A stretch of DNA of 46,731 nucleotides, from contig PABK01000011.1 of the NCBI GenBank assembly GCA_002699145.1, positions 1 to 46,731 of the forward strand. Reading direction: 5' to 3'. Shown here piece after piece: positions 8,844-17,298 of this stretch; position 1 is the stretch's first letter; the number at the start of each line of letters is the position of its first letter. Source of the DNA: Halioglobus sp. (GTDB taxonomy: Bacteria; Pseudomonadota; Gammaproteobacteria; Pseudomonadales; Halieaceae). A program made the translations under genes and the position numbers. The notes under the pieces are model-generated. The model was given only the letters and a program-made list of their open reading frames with translations. It was not told the origin of the DNA and ran no database searches.

Positions 8844-11800
8844 CTAGGCGGGATTCCCGCCGGAGAGGTAGCGCGACTCGTCCACATGGTCGACCTGCTC
8901 CGGCGGCAGGAAGGCCTGCGCGTAGTGCAGGTAGACCTTGTCGCGAATGAACAGCTCGAAGCAGTCCCGGTCGATGTGGTTGTCCTGCACCATCCTGTGG
9001 AGGATATCCACGGCCTCCGACACGCGCTTGGCTTTCTTGTAGGGGCGGTCGCCGGCGGTAAGCGCCTCGAAGACGTCCGCCACGGCGAGGATGCGCTCGG
9101 GAACACTTAGCGCCGCGCCGGGCAGGCGGCGGGGGTAGCCCGTGCCTTTCATCGTCTCGTGATGGGTGGAGGCGTAGCGCGGCACGTTTTTCAGCTCCTC
9201 GGGAAAGGGCAGGCTTTCCAGCATCTTGATGGTGCTGATCATGTGCTCGTTGATGCGGAAGCGGTCCTCCGTGGTCAGCGTGCCGCGCGACACGGACAGG
9301 TTGTAGACCTCGCCGAGATTCGCCTCGAAGGTCGGCACGTCCATGTCGATACCCAGCTCCGGCGGGTAATCAGTGGATTTCTCGCGCTGTACCAGGTGGT
9401 TTGGCTTGTCGCTCAGCAGGTTCTCGGTCGCGGGCAGGGCCGGCGCCACATTCGGCAGGCGCAGCTCCTCCACCGGTGACAGACCGATGCGGTCGTCGAA
9501 ATGGCGTTGCCAGGTGGTCGCGGCGATGGCGCGCAGGCGCTCCCGGCTCTGCTCGTCGAGGAATTCGCCGCCGACATTGCAGTGCGCGACGAAGGCGAAG
9601 TCCGCCTGCAGCTGTTGCCGCCGCCGGTCGCGCTGTGCCGCCAGTTCGCCGGGGTCTGCGTCGTCCTGCGCGAGACCGCGCCAGTAGTCGACATCCGCAT
9701 CGCGCCACAGCACCTCGAAGCGCGTGCGCACCTCGTGGATGCGGTTGTAGATGGTCTCCAGCTTGCTGCCCTTGTCCACGATATGCTCGGGCGTGGTGAT
9801 CTTGCCGCAATCGTGCAGCCAGGCGGCGATGCGGAACTCGCGCCACTGGTCCTCCGTGGCCAGGTGAAAATCTGTGAACGCCGGGTGGTCGCTGGCCGAG
9901 GCTTGCTGCGCCAGCATCAACGCCAGCTCCGGCACACGCTCGCAATGCGCGCCTGTATACGAGGACTTGTCATCGATCGCCCCGGCGATCAGCTCGATGA
10001 ACGAGTCCATCAGGCGGCGCTGGGCGAGTTCATGGGCCTTGATGGCGTTGACCATGTTGACCATGGAATCGGACAATTCGTCGAGTTCCCTGACATGGGA
10101 GGGAACGCGCTGCACCGCGTCGTACTCGCGCCGCATGACCTTGTCGTTCTCCCGCGCCAGCTGTTTCACCGGGCGCACGATGGGATTGGCGAAAAACCAG
10201 GACAGCGGCAGCAGGCACAACAGGATCGCGGTGGTGATCGCGCTGGACAGCTTGACCTTGTCCAGTACCGGGTCGAATACTGCGGACGGCGACGACAGGA
10301 TACCCATGTAGATGGGGCGCTCGGCGTTGCCCACCGGCGTGGCATAGGCCAGGTAGGGCTCGCCGTCGAGCTCGGTTGGCACCAGCTGCGCGTGGCGTGA
10401 CGGGTCGGCGGCCAGCGCCAGCAGTTCGCGGCTGGGCACCTGACCGGCGAGGGGATCGGCCCGGTCGGTCTCGAAACTCAGCCAGCGCTGGCGCAGGAAG
10501 GCGTGCTGCTCCTCGCCGATGGCGGCGATAGCGCGGTCCAGCAGCGCCCGCAGTTGCGCCTGCTCCGGTTTGACCATGATGTGCAGGCGGTCGGGTACCG
10601 GCCCGGCGCCGAAGTTCACGTCGCCGTGGTATTTCAGGCCCGCCAGGAAATGCTTGCCGGCGATGTAACGAATGACGATCTCGTTGTCCAGGGCCGCGTC
10701 CGCCTCCCCGGCGAGCACCATTTGCAGGGCGTGCAGGGTGGAGCGCGCCGGCAGTAACTCGATGCCCGGAAAACGTTCGCGCACGGTGGCGGCCACCGAC
10801 CAGCCCTGCGGTATGGCGATGGCGCGGCCGTGGAAAGCGCCCAGGTCGCTGTAGGTTTTGTCCTGCGACGTCGTCACCAGGGCGTAGGGCAGGCGCAGGT
10901 AGCTTTCGCCGGGCAGCCCCCAGGCGGCGTTCTCGCCGGTGAGCACCACCGATTGCAGCAGGTCGATCTTGCCCGCCTGGTACAGCGCCACCAGTTCCGG
11001 CCAGCTGTGGCCGTTGACGAACTTCAGGCGCAGCCCGGTCATCTCGGCGATCAGGCGCAGCAGGTCCACGGAGTAGCCGCTGGGGCGCCCGGTCTGGGCG
11101 TAATCCACCGGCGGCCAGTTCAGTTCGTTGGAGACGGTCAGTTCGCCCAGTTCGCCCACCAGGCGCCGCTCCGCCGCAGTCAGCTCGAAGGGCACTCCGG
11201 GCAGTTCCGCGCGATCCGCTTCGTCCTGGCGGCTGGAGGCGAGGATGTCGCCGTCGGCGGTGTACAGGTAGACATCGCCGTGTTCGGCGATTTTTTGTTC
11301 CCGCAGAAAGCGCGACGAGGCCGACAGCGTGATATCGATGGCCACCACGGTGTCTGTGCCCTCGATACGCCGGGACACCGTGCGCCCCGGATCGCCGGAC
11401 TGGGCGAACAGGTAGGGATCGGTGAACACCGCGCCATCGCTCTGCATCGCCGACGCGTACCAGGGGCGGGCGCTGACGTCGAAGCTGGTCGGCTCGGAGC
11501 GGGAAAAACGCCGCTGCATGTTCGCGTCGAGGTAGTGGTAGTGACGCACGGTGTCCGCGCCGTCGGCATCGACCTCCAGCACCAGCCAGCGGTCGGTCGG
11601 CAGGGCGCGCAGCACGGCGCGTGCGCGCGGGCTGGAATCGAGGTTGATGACCTCGTAGAAGCTGCCGTCCCCGCTACCCAGGTAGATGCCGTAGTACAGG
11701 GGGGTTTTTTCCAGTACGCCGGCGAACACCCGCAGTATATCCTGCGCCTGTTCCATGTTCTGCAGTACCGGGTTGTGGGCGAGCAGGTCGATGACGTTGG

Positions 11801-12008
11801 CGTTCACCCGGCCCACGTTCGCCACCTCCACGGCGATGCTGGAAGAGGCGGTTGCATAGAGGTCCGAGGCGGTCTGCCTGGCCAGGGCCTGGCCGAAGTA
11901 GTACTGCAGGCCGCTCGCCAGGGCGACGGTAAGCAGGGTGGCGAGTATGAAGACACTCACCACGGTGACGCGGATGGTGGTGCGGAGGGGGCCGCTGAAT
12001 CTGGTCAT
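8844..12008 (-). CDS. HD-GYP phosphodiesterase with dCache and solute-binding sensor domains
   Basis: A 1054-residue membrane protein: helix 13-33; dCache-like periplasmic sensor about 40-275 (YYGIYLGSGDG, SARPWYASA, VFTDPY); SBP_bac_3-type binding domain about 288-512 (GYSVDLLRLIAEMTG, IDLLQSVVLTGE); helix 588-608; HAMP 608-660; HD-GYP domain 665-1030. The signature residues are present as HDCGK (732-736), H922, HHE (949-951), GTGYP (955-959) and VADVFEALTAGDRPYK. About 170 residues between HDCGK and HHE exceed the usual spacing because of an extra helical segment around 755-900. It should hydrolyse c-di-GMP in response to periplasmic ligands. ATG 12008 is preferred because ATG 12050 falls inside a TATGCT box. 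Confidence 0.88.
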   Translation of the reverse strand: MTRFSGPLRTTIRVTVVSVFILATLLTVALASGLQYYFGQALARQTASDLYATASSSIAVEVANVGRVNANVIDLLAHNPVLQNMEQAQDILRVFAGVLEKTPLYYGIYLGSGDGSFYEVINLDSSPRARAVLRALPTDRWLVLEVDADGADTVRHYHYLDANMQRRFSRSEPTSFDVSARPWYASAMQSDGAVFTDPYLFAQSGDPGRTVSRRIEGTDTVVAIDITLSASSRFLREQKIAEHGDVYLYTADGDILASSRQDEADRAELPGVPFELTAAERRLVGELGELTVSNELNWPPVDYAQTGRPSGYSVDLLRLIAEMTGLRLKFVNGHSWPELVALYQAGKIDLLQSVVLTGENAAWGLPGESYLRLPYALVTTSQDKTYSDLGAFHGRAIAIPQGWSVAATVRERFPGIELLPARSTLHALQMVLAGEADAALDNEIVIRYIAGKHFLAGLKYHGDVNFGAGPVPDRLHIMVKPEQAQLRALLDRAIAAIGEEQHAFLRQRWLSFETDRADPLAGQVPSRELLALAADPSRHAQLVPTELDGEPYLAYATPVGNAERPIYMGILSSPSAVFDPVLDKVKLSSAITTAILLCLLPLSWFFANPIVRPVKQLARENDKVMRREYDAVQRVPSHVRELDELSDSMVNMVNAIKAHELAQRRLMDSFIELIAGAIDDKSSYTGAHCERVPELALMLAQQASASDHPAFTDFHLATEDQWREFRIAAWLHDCGKITTPEHIVDKGSKLETIYNRIHEVRTRFEVLWRDADVDYWRGLAQDDADPGELAAQRDRRRQQLQADFAFVAHCNVGGEFLDEQSRERLRAIAATTWQRHFDDRIGLSPVEELRLPNVAPALPATENLLSDKPNHLVQREKSTDYPPELGIDMDVPTFEANLGEVYNLSVSRGTLTTEDRFRINEHMISTIKMLESLPFPEELKNVPRYASTHHETMKGTGYPRRLPGAALSVPERILAVADVFEALTAGDRPYKKAKRVSEAVDILHRMVQDNHIDRDCFELFIRDKVYLHYAQAFLPPEQVDHVDESRYLSGGNPA

Positions 12009-12040
12009 TGCGGGAGTCGTCCCGGTGGCTTCCTTGTCTG

Positions 12041-12051
12041 CCGCTAGCATA
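12041..12051 (-). promoter_or_regulatory. Predicted -10 region of the HD-GYP gene
   Basis: On the minus strand CTATGCTAGCGG contains TATGCT (12051-12046) followed by AGCGG. It resembles the -10/discriminator blocks before rsxA, metG and purM in this window. No good -35 was seen. A start near 12039 gives a leader of about 30 bases. Confidence 0.35.
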
Positions 12052-12111
12052 GCACGGCGCCAGCGGCGGCAAATGGGCGCAAAACCCCGCCGCATTCATC
12101 ATTGTCCTGGC

Positions 12112-12144
12112 AAAAAAAAGCCGCGATCGACGATCGCGGCTTTT
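12112..12144 (-). terminator. Strong terminator after the Ig-like lipoprotein gene
   Basis: A nine-base-pair stem (GCCGCGATC at 12120-12128 and GATCGCGGC at 12132-12140) is flanked by A8 on one side and T4 on the other. Read on the minus strand it ends in eight T residues, 15 bases after the stop of the lipoprotein gene at 12160. It also insulates the downstream HD-GYP promoter. Confidence 0.88.
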
Positions 12145-12159
12145 CTGGCCTGGCCCCGC

Positions 12160-14361
12160 TCAGGGAGTCGGGTTGTTGGGATCGCAATCGGGAGGCTCAG
12201 GGCTGAACCCGTCGCACACGATCTGTTCGCAGTTGAAGAACTCGGTGTACGAGGAGTCCCCGACCGGATCCAGGGTAATGCGCAGGAAGCCCGGATCGCC
12301 GCTGGGGTTTTCCGGCGGTACCGTCAGTACCGGGATGGCGTAGGCGCCCTGGTTGTAGAAGTTGGGCACCTCGAAAGACGAATCCGACAGCAGTTCACAG
12401 TCGCCCTCGGCGGACACGGACACTTCAGAGCCTCCGGGGGGCGGGGAGTTGAACAGGTCGGAGATCAGCGCCGTGTGCGTCTCGCCAAACTCTGTCGTGC
12501 CGATGGGCGTTCTGCCGTCCAGCAGCAGGATATCCCAGACCGGCGCGGCGGACAGGGTGACCACGATATCGTCGCGCACGTGCACCAGTTCGCGGCTACA
12601 CCAGACGCCGTCGCCCTCCGGCGGGCAGAGCAGACCGTTGTAGACGGCGGGCGAGTCGTTCAGGTCGTAGGCCTGGTTGGAGTTGAAGTCGATGAAAATC
12701 TCTTCCTGGCCGGCGATACACTGCGACGAGCCCATGGGGGCGGCGATACACTCCGGCAGCGCCGGCGTGTAGACCCCATCCTCGTTGTGGTCGGTAAACG
12801 CCTCGGGCAGGTTCTCGAACAGCGCGGCCTCGTCCTGGTCGATGATGCCGTTGCCGTTGCGGTCCACGAAGGACTCCTCGCCGATAGCGTGCACGGTGAT
12901 GGTGGAGCGGCCGCCGCGGGTGTAGCCCAGGTCGTCGGGGCAGGGGCCGGCGGAGGCGTCGTGGCTGGGGCAGTTGTAGTCGGGATCGAAAATCGTCCGT
13001 ATGAAATCGTCGCCCGTCAGTGTCGGGTAGCGCGGCTCCTGGCTGCGCCAGGTCACACTGCAAACGCCGTCGACGGTGAAGCAGGAGCCGACGATCGCGC
13101 CGTACTCGGTGGTAAACACCGCGGCGGTGCCGTCGACCACGGGGTTGTTGAACTTGTCCGCCATGGAAACGGTGAGCTCGCGCTCCACGCCGTCCACGCG
13201 CATACCGTTCTCCACTACGAAGGTATCGCTAACCGCGAGGCTGATGGAGTTCTGGTCGGGCAGGCCTGTGGTAATGGTCAGCAGGTCGGATACGGTGCCC
13301 ACTTCCTCGCCATTGCTGAAAATGGTCGCGATGACGCGGACCGTGGTGGCGACGTCACCGGAGGAAACCGTTACCTGTACCTGCCCGTCGCCGTCGCTAA
13401 ACGCCGAGGGGGTCGACAGCGTTATGCCGCCCACGTTGGTGTCCAGTGAGAAATTGACCGTGACGCCCTGCAGCGGCTGGCCGATACCGTCCACCACGCG
13501 GAAGACGACATCGGAAGTTTCGTCGCGGTTCTGGCCGCCAGTACCCTTGAGTACGATCAGTTGCGGCTCGGCGCTGACGAATTGCACCGCGTTGGCGGAA
13601 GGCGCTGCAACGGTGAGGGAACCGGTCGCCTGTGCGCTGGTGCCGACAAGGCTGGCGGTGATTTCATCCAGGCCAGTGCAGCCCAGCACGGAGTACAGGG
13701 TGGAGGCCTCGCCATTGACGGTTGAAACCGGGTTTTCGGGGTTGATGGTGGCCAGTCCACCGGCGATGCAGCCGCTGCTGAAGTTGACGGTCTCGACCGT
13801 GGTCAGCCGGTTGCCGTCGCCATCAATGGCCACCACGGAAAGTTCCGCGTTACCGCCGGCCGCGAGCGATGTGCCGGGGTCGATCTTGATCTGCCCCTCG
13901 ACAAACATGCCGTCGTCGTCAAAGTAGCCGATGGTCAGTCCCTGTTCGCCGATCTGGTAACCCAGTGAGGCGGTCACGTTGCCGTTCTCTGTCGCGGCGG
14001 ACACGTTGACGGTGCCGGCGCCGCGCTCGGGTCCGGCCTCGATCTGGAAGGTGGCGATACCGCTGCTGTCGGTCAGGGCCGTGCCGGTGGTGGGTATCAG
14101 TGTGCCCAGGGTCACGTCGGCGGTGATGACCACGTCGCGCTTGTTGCTGCCGGACAGTTTGACCTGCAGGGTGCCGGGCCGGTTGGAGGTGATGACGGCG
14201 GTCTCGTTGCCATCGGGGTCGAGTAGCGTGAGCCGCAGCTCGTTCTCGGGGTCCCCGAGGAAACTGTCGCCGCCACCCCCGCCGCCGCAGGCGGTGATCG
14301 TAAACAGCATGACAAAAAACGCAGCCGCACGGCTGAATAGAGTGGCGCCCCTGATGATCAT
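12160..14361 (-). CDS. Large Ig-like lipoprotein with EF-hand-like calcium loops
   Basis: A 733-residue putative surface lipoprotein. The N-terminus has an Arg-containing start, a hydrophobic core and TACGGGGGG, where Cys25 is a plausible lipidation site followed by a flexible glycine linker. Residues from about 40 to 470 form repeated beta-rich Big_1/invasin-like segments (for example TLIPTTGTALTDSSGIATF, and ATINPENPVSTVNGEASTL). From about 500, acidic loops DRNGNGIIDQDE, DHNEDGVY and DFNSNQAYDLND look like EF-hand/dockerin-type calcium sites. About a dozen cysteines are concentrated in the C-terminal half. It stands alone between a terminator and its own promoter. Function unknown; an adhesin or surface-exposed binding protein is an inference from fold. 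Confidence 0.75.
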   Translation of the reverse strand: MIIRGATLFSRAAAFFVMLFTITACGGGGGGDSFLGDPENELRLTLLDPDGNETAVITSNRPGTLQVKLSGSNKRDVVITADVTLGTLIPTTGTALTDSSGIATFQIEAGPERGAGTVNVSAATENGNVTASLGYQIGEQGLTIGYFDDDGMFVEGQIKIDPGTSLAAGGNAELSVVAIDGDGNRLTTVETVNFSSGCIAGGLATINPENPVSTVNGEASTLYSVLGCTGLDEITASLVGTSAQATGSLTVAAPSANAVQFVSAEPQLIVLKGTGGQNRDETSDVVFRVVDGIGQPLQGVTVNFSLDTNVGGITLSTPSAFSDGDGQVQVTVSSGDVATTVRVIATIFSNGEEVGTVSDLLTITTGLPDQNSISLAVSDTFVVENGMRVDGVERELTVSMADKFNNPVVDGTAAVFTTEYGAIVGSCFTVDGVCSVTWRSQEPRYPTLTGDDFIRTIFDPDYNCPSHDASAGPCPDDLGYTRGGRSTITVHAIGEESFVDRNGNGIIDQDEAALFENLPEAFTDHNEDGVYTPALPECIAAPMGSSQCIAGQEEIFIDFNSNQAYDLNDSPAVYNGLLCPPEGDGVWCSRELVHVRDDIVVTLSAAPVWDILLLDGRTPIGTTEFGETHTALISDLFNSPPPGGSEVSVSAEGDCELLSDSSFEVPNFYNQGAYAIPVLTVPPENPSGDPGFLRITLDPVGDSSYTEFFNCEQIVCDGFSPEPPDCDPNNPTP

Positions 14362-14421
14362 CGTCGTCCCCTGTTGCCCACTGGAATAGCGGGTCTTGAT
14401 ATTTTAACGGTCCCTTGGCCG

Positions 14422-14449
14422 ATTCTGCGGCGTTTGCCTACAGAGTCAA
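14422..14449 (-). promoter_or_regulatory. Predicted promoter of the Ig-like lipoprotein
   Basis: On the minus strand TTGACT (14449-14444) and CAGAAT (14427-14422) are separated by 16 bases. The start near 14415 leaves about 54 bases before the ATG at 14361, which has AGGGGAC upstream. The remaining bases up to 14648 contain no other recognised element. Confidence 0.38.
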
Positions 14450-14648
14450 CCTTTGAATTATGTGCCCGCTGACAGCTTACCATGGCCTCCTTTGGAAACT
14501 CTATGGATTACAGGGCTCTAGGCCGTTTTTGTGATTTTTCACAATAGGTGTTTTTGCGCCCGCGCGCGCTCTTGCCGGGCCGCCGGGTGGCCGCGAAAGC
14601 GCGCGCCGCGCGTGGTCTGGATGCCCCGGCACCTGCTACCATCGGCCG

Positions 14649-15494
14649 ATGCCTGCAAGCCCCCACAAGGTGGTCAACCTGTCTGTCGCCATCGTGCTGT
14701 TCAACAGCGCGCTGCCGCTGTTGCAGCGCGTGCTGGACAGCCTCGCGGTCGCGGCGGCAGCGGCGCGCGAGGCGGGCCTGCTGGGGGAGTTGTGCGTGCA
14801 CCTGGTGGACAATGCCTCCGCCGCGGCCTACCGCGGCGCGCTGCGCGACGAGCTGCCGCGCTGGCGCGCACAGGGTCTGCCCGTGACCCTGCACGAACTA
14901 CCTGACAACCGGGGTTTCGGCGCCGGCCACAACGCCCTGCTGGGCGAGCTGGACAGCGAGGTGCACCTGGTGCTGAACCCGGACGCCGAGCTGCACGAAC
15001 AGGCCCTGGCGCGCGGCCTGGCGGCGCTGGCGGCGGACCCGGGCATCGCCCTGCTCAGTCCCTTCGTGGTGGGGCCTGCGGGCGCGCAGGAGTTCCTCTG
15101 CAAGCGCTATCCCAGCGTGCTCGTCCTGCTGCTGCGCGGCTTCGCGCCGGCGGCGCTGCGTCGCGCCTGCGCCGGGCGCCTGGCGCTCTACGAGATGCGC
15201 GACGTCTGCGCGCGTGGGGAGCCGGCGGAGGTGGACCTGGCCAGCGGCTGCTTCATGCTGGTGCGCAGCGCCGCACTGCGCCAGGTGGGGGGCTTCGACG
15301 AGGATTTCTTCCTCTATTTCGAGGATTTCGACCTGTCCCTGCGGCTGCGCGCGACGGGCCGGCTGGTGTTTGATCCCGCGATGCGCATCGTGCACCACGG
15401 CGGCTACGCCGCACGCAAGGGTTGGCGCCACCAGGTGCTGTTTCTGCGTTCGGCGTGGCGATTTTTCCGCAAGCACGGTTGGCGCTGGATGTAG
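14649..15494 (+). CDS. Family 2 glycosyltransferase (rhamnosyltransferase-like)
   Basis: A 281-residue GT-A fold sugar transferase. Visible signatures are LVDNAS (donor-site Asp, residue 58 region), NRGFGAGHN, the LNPDAEL motif in the place of DxD, the SGCFMLVRS segment and FLYFEDFDLSLR, all typical of WbbL/rhamnosyltransferase-type GT2 enzymes that extend surface polysaccharides. There is no membrane segment. No other polysaccharide genes are nearby, so the acceptor is unknown. The ATG at 14649 follows a GC-rich leader without a strong ribosome-binding site. Confidence 0.85.
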   Translation: MPASPHKVVNLSVAIVLFNSALPLLQRVLDSLAVAAAAAREAGLLGELCVHLVDNASAAAYRGALRDELPRWRAQGLPVTLHELPDNRGFGAGHNALLGELDSEVHLVLNPDAELHEQALARGLAALAADPGIALLSPFVVGPAGAQEFLCKRYPSVLVLLLRGFAPAALRRACAGRLALYEMRDVCARGEPAEVDLASGCFMLVRSAALRQVGGFDEDFFLYFEDFDLSLRLRATGRLVFDPAMRIVHHGGYAARKGWRHQVLFLRSAWRFFRKHGWRWM

Positions 15495-15552
15495 GCGGCG
15501 GGGCAAAACTGGTAGACTCGTGGCACGATCTTATCGGGGTACGGGGCCACAG

Positions 15553-16275
15553 TTGCACGAACTTTCCCGCATGGCTTACCTGCAGGCGCTGGGCATCGAC
15601 AGCTACGTGTCGCGTGGCCAGCTTCCCGGCGCGGCCCCCAGTCGCCGCCTGGCGCTGGTCCCCCGGGCGCCCGCTGTGGCGACGCCATCAGCCGCCGTAG
15701 CGCCATCAGCCCCCGCAGAGCCATCAGCCCCTTCAGAGCCGCCGGCCCCCGCGGCAGCTGCGCGGCAGCCCCTGCCGGACCTGGAGCCCGCCCGCCGCCC
15801 GCCGCCGGTGACTCCGGCGCCGCGCCCTGAAGCGGCGCCCGCCGTGCGTTTCAGTCTCGCCGCGATACTCGCCGGGCCCTGGTTGTGGCTGGAGGACCTG
15901 GGCGGTCAGCCGCTGGCGGCGGAGCAGGCCGCGCTGGTCGGCGCCATGGCCGGCGCCCTGCTGCTCAGCGCCGGTGACAGCCGGCAGGCGCTCCCGGTCA
16001 AGGCGCAGTTCGCGCAGTTCGACTGGCCCCTGCACAACAACCGGCAGCTGGACAACGGCGAGGACGCGGCGCGGGCCGGCCTGGCCGCCTTTGTCGAGCG
16101 CCGCCTGCAGGATAGCGGTTGCAGCGGCCTGGTGGTGCTCGGTGAGAGCGCCGCGCACTGGCTGGACGCCGCACAACACATGGTGCGCGTCGTGCAGGTG
16201 CCCGCCACCCGTGACATGCTGTCCAGGCCTGCGCTGAAACGCGGCGCCTGGGACGCGCTGTTGGCCCTGCTCTAG
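15553..16275 (+). CDS. HolD-like protein (DNA polymerase III psi family, tentative)
   Basis: A 240-residue protein directly before rimI. The N-terminal segment YLQALGIDSYVSR...LPGA resembles the start of E. coli HolD (LQQLGI..W..R.PGAL), and the C-terminal stretch from about 215 (ATRDMLSRPALKRGAWDAL) resembles the HolD end. E. coli also places holD before rimI. Between them lies a Pro/Ala/Ser-rich linker (about 38-85) and a domain with FDWPLHNNRQLD near 160. If the assignment holds it links the chi-psi part of the clamp loader to the core. I chose TTG at 15553, with ATG 15571 as alternative. A hypothetical-protein label would also be fair. Confidence 0.5.
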   Translation: MHELSRMAYLQALGIDSYVSRGQLPGAAPSRRLALVPRAPAVATPSAAVAPSAPAEPSAPSEPPAPAAAARQPLPDLEPARRPPPVTPAPRPEAAPAVRFSLAAILAGPWLWLEDLGGQPLAAEQAALVGAMAGALLLSAGDSRQALPVKAQFAQFDWPLHNNRQLDNGEDAARAGLAAFVERRLQDSGCSGLVVLGESAAHWLDAAQHMVRVVQVPATRDMLSRPALKRGAWDALLALL

Positions 16276-16292
16276 CGTCGCGGAAAGGCGCC

Positions 16293-16757
16293 GTGCCACC
16301 CCGTCCCCGTGCAGCCCAGCCGTGTGACGCCGCCGCGCTGGAGGCACTGGACGCGGCGGTTAACCCAAGCCCCTGGGGCCGCAGGCGTTTCGACACTGCC
16401 CTGGATGGCGAGCGCGGCCTGGACGAGGAAGTGCTGGTGCTGGAGGAACGGGGGCAACTGGTGGGCTATATCGTCTTCGCCCGTGTGCTGGACGAGTGCA
16501 GTATCTACAACGTCGGCGTCAGCGGCCTGTGCCGCCGGCGCGGCTTCGGCGCCTGCCTGGTGGATGAGGCCCTGGCCAGGCTGCGCGAGCGCGGCTGCCG
16601 CCGTTGCCTGCTGGAGGTGCGTGTCTCCAACCGCGCGGCGCGTGAATTGTATGCCTCGCGGGGCTTCAGGCCGGACGGCGTGCGCAAGAACTACTACCCG
16701 GGCGCGGACGGGCGCGAGGACGCCCTGCTCATGTCCCGGGAACTGCGGAACGAATGA
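16293..16757 (+). CDS. rimI: Ribosomal protein S18 alanine N-acetyltransferase
   Basis: A 154-residue GNAT enzyme. The acetyl-CoA loop reads CRRRGFGACLVDEAL, followed by LEVRVSNRAARELYASRGF and the RimI-typical tail RKNYYPGADGREDALLM. RimI acetylates the N-terminal alanine of ribosomal protein S18. The GTG start at 16293 has GGAAAG a few bases upstream. It follows the HolD-like gene by 17 bases and overlaps the next gene by ATGA, so the three are probably co-translated. Confidence 0.9.
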   Translation: MPPRPRAAQPCDAAALEALDAAVNPSPWGRRRFDTALDGERGLDEEVLVLEERGQLVGYIVFARVLDECSIYNVGVSGLCRRRGFGACLVDEALARLRERGCRRCLLEVRVSNRAARELYASRGFRPDGVRKNYYPGADGREDALLMSRELRNE

Positions 16758-17146
16758 TGAACGTACTGGAAACCGAGTGGTGGACCCTGGCCCTGCCCCC
16801 CGAGTGGTGGGCCGAGGCGGAAGAGGACAGCATCCTGGTGGGCGACCGCGACGGGGTCGGCTGCATCGAGATCAGCACCCTGCACCGCGAGGCGGGAGCC
16901 TTCAGCCCGCAGGACGTGGAGGAACTGGCGCGCCAGGAGGCGGGTGCAGGAGCGCTGGACAGCGTCACCCTGGGCGACTTCAGCGGCCTGCGCGGCAGCC
17001 GGGAGGAGGAGGGCGCGGCCATGCGCGAGTGGTACGTCGCCGCCGGCGCCATGCTGCTGTACATCACCTACAGCTGTGAGCTGGAGAACCGCGGCATGGA
17101 CGACGCCGCAGTGGACGAATTGCTCGACACCCTGGCCCTGGCCTGA
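16754..17146 (+). CDS. Conserved-looking small acidic protein of unknown function
   Basis: A 130-residue protein whose ATG overlaps the rimI stop codon (ATGA), indicating translational coupling. It has two Trp pairs (EWWTLALPPEWWAE), is strongly acidic and ends with an alpha-helical AAVDELLDTLALA. There is no signal peptide, membrane helix or metal motif. I do not recognise the family. An alternating beta pattern in the middle (MLLYITYSCEL) suggests a small alpha/beta fold. Coupling to rimI suggests it is expressed at ribosome-linked levels but does not define a function. Confidence 0.65.
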   Translation: MMNVLETEWWTLALPPEWWAEAEEDSILVGDRDGVGCIEISTLHREAGAFSPQDVEELARQEAGAGALDSVTLGDFSGLRGSREEEGAAMREWYVAAGAMLLYITYSCELENRGMDDAAVDELLDTLALA

Positions 17147-17150
17147 CTCA

Positions 17151-17214
17151 CCCCCCCCCCGTCATTCCCGCGCACTCCCCCGTCATTCCCGCGCAAGCGG
17201 GAATCCAGCGACCT
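17151..17214. repeat. Poly-C tract and second copy of the ATTCCC...GGGAAT repeat
   Basis: Ten consecutive C residues (17151-17160) precede a left half-copy GTCATTCCCGCG and then a full copy beginning CGTCATTCCCGCG with the return arm GCGGGAATCCAG. It is the same family as the cluster at 588-699, with a one-base change in the centre. It occupies the gap between two convergent genes, the usual location for such elements. Confidence 0.85.
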
Positions 17215-17261
17215 ATCACCAAACCCCGCGCCAGCGCAGAAAGAGGGCAGAAAAAAAGAGG

Positions 17262-17293
17262 TAAACAAGCAACCGCGGGACGACCGCCCGCGG
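17262..17293 (-). terminator. Probable terminator of the rsx operon
   Basis: Arms CCGCGGG (17273-17279) and CCCGCGG (17287-17293) form a seven-base-pair stem five bases after the rsxE stop. On the minus strand it continues TTGCTTGTTT, a discontinuous T-rich run, so termination may be partial. Confidence 0.55.
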
Positions 17294-17298
17294 ATACT

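Noticed and set aside
11938-13449. A 503-codon plus-strand frame crossing the HD-GYP and lipoprotein genes
   Set aside because: It spans two real genes and the terminator between them and has no recognisable domain.
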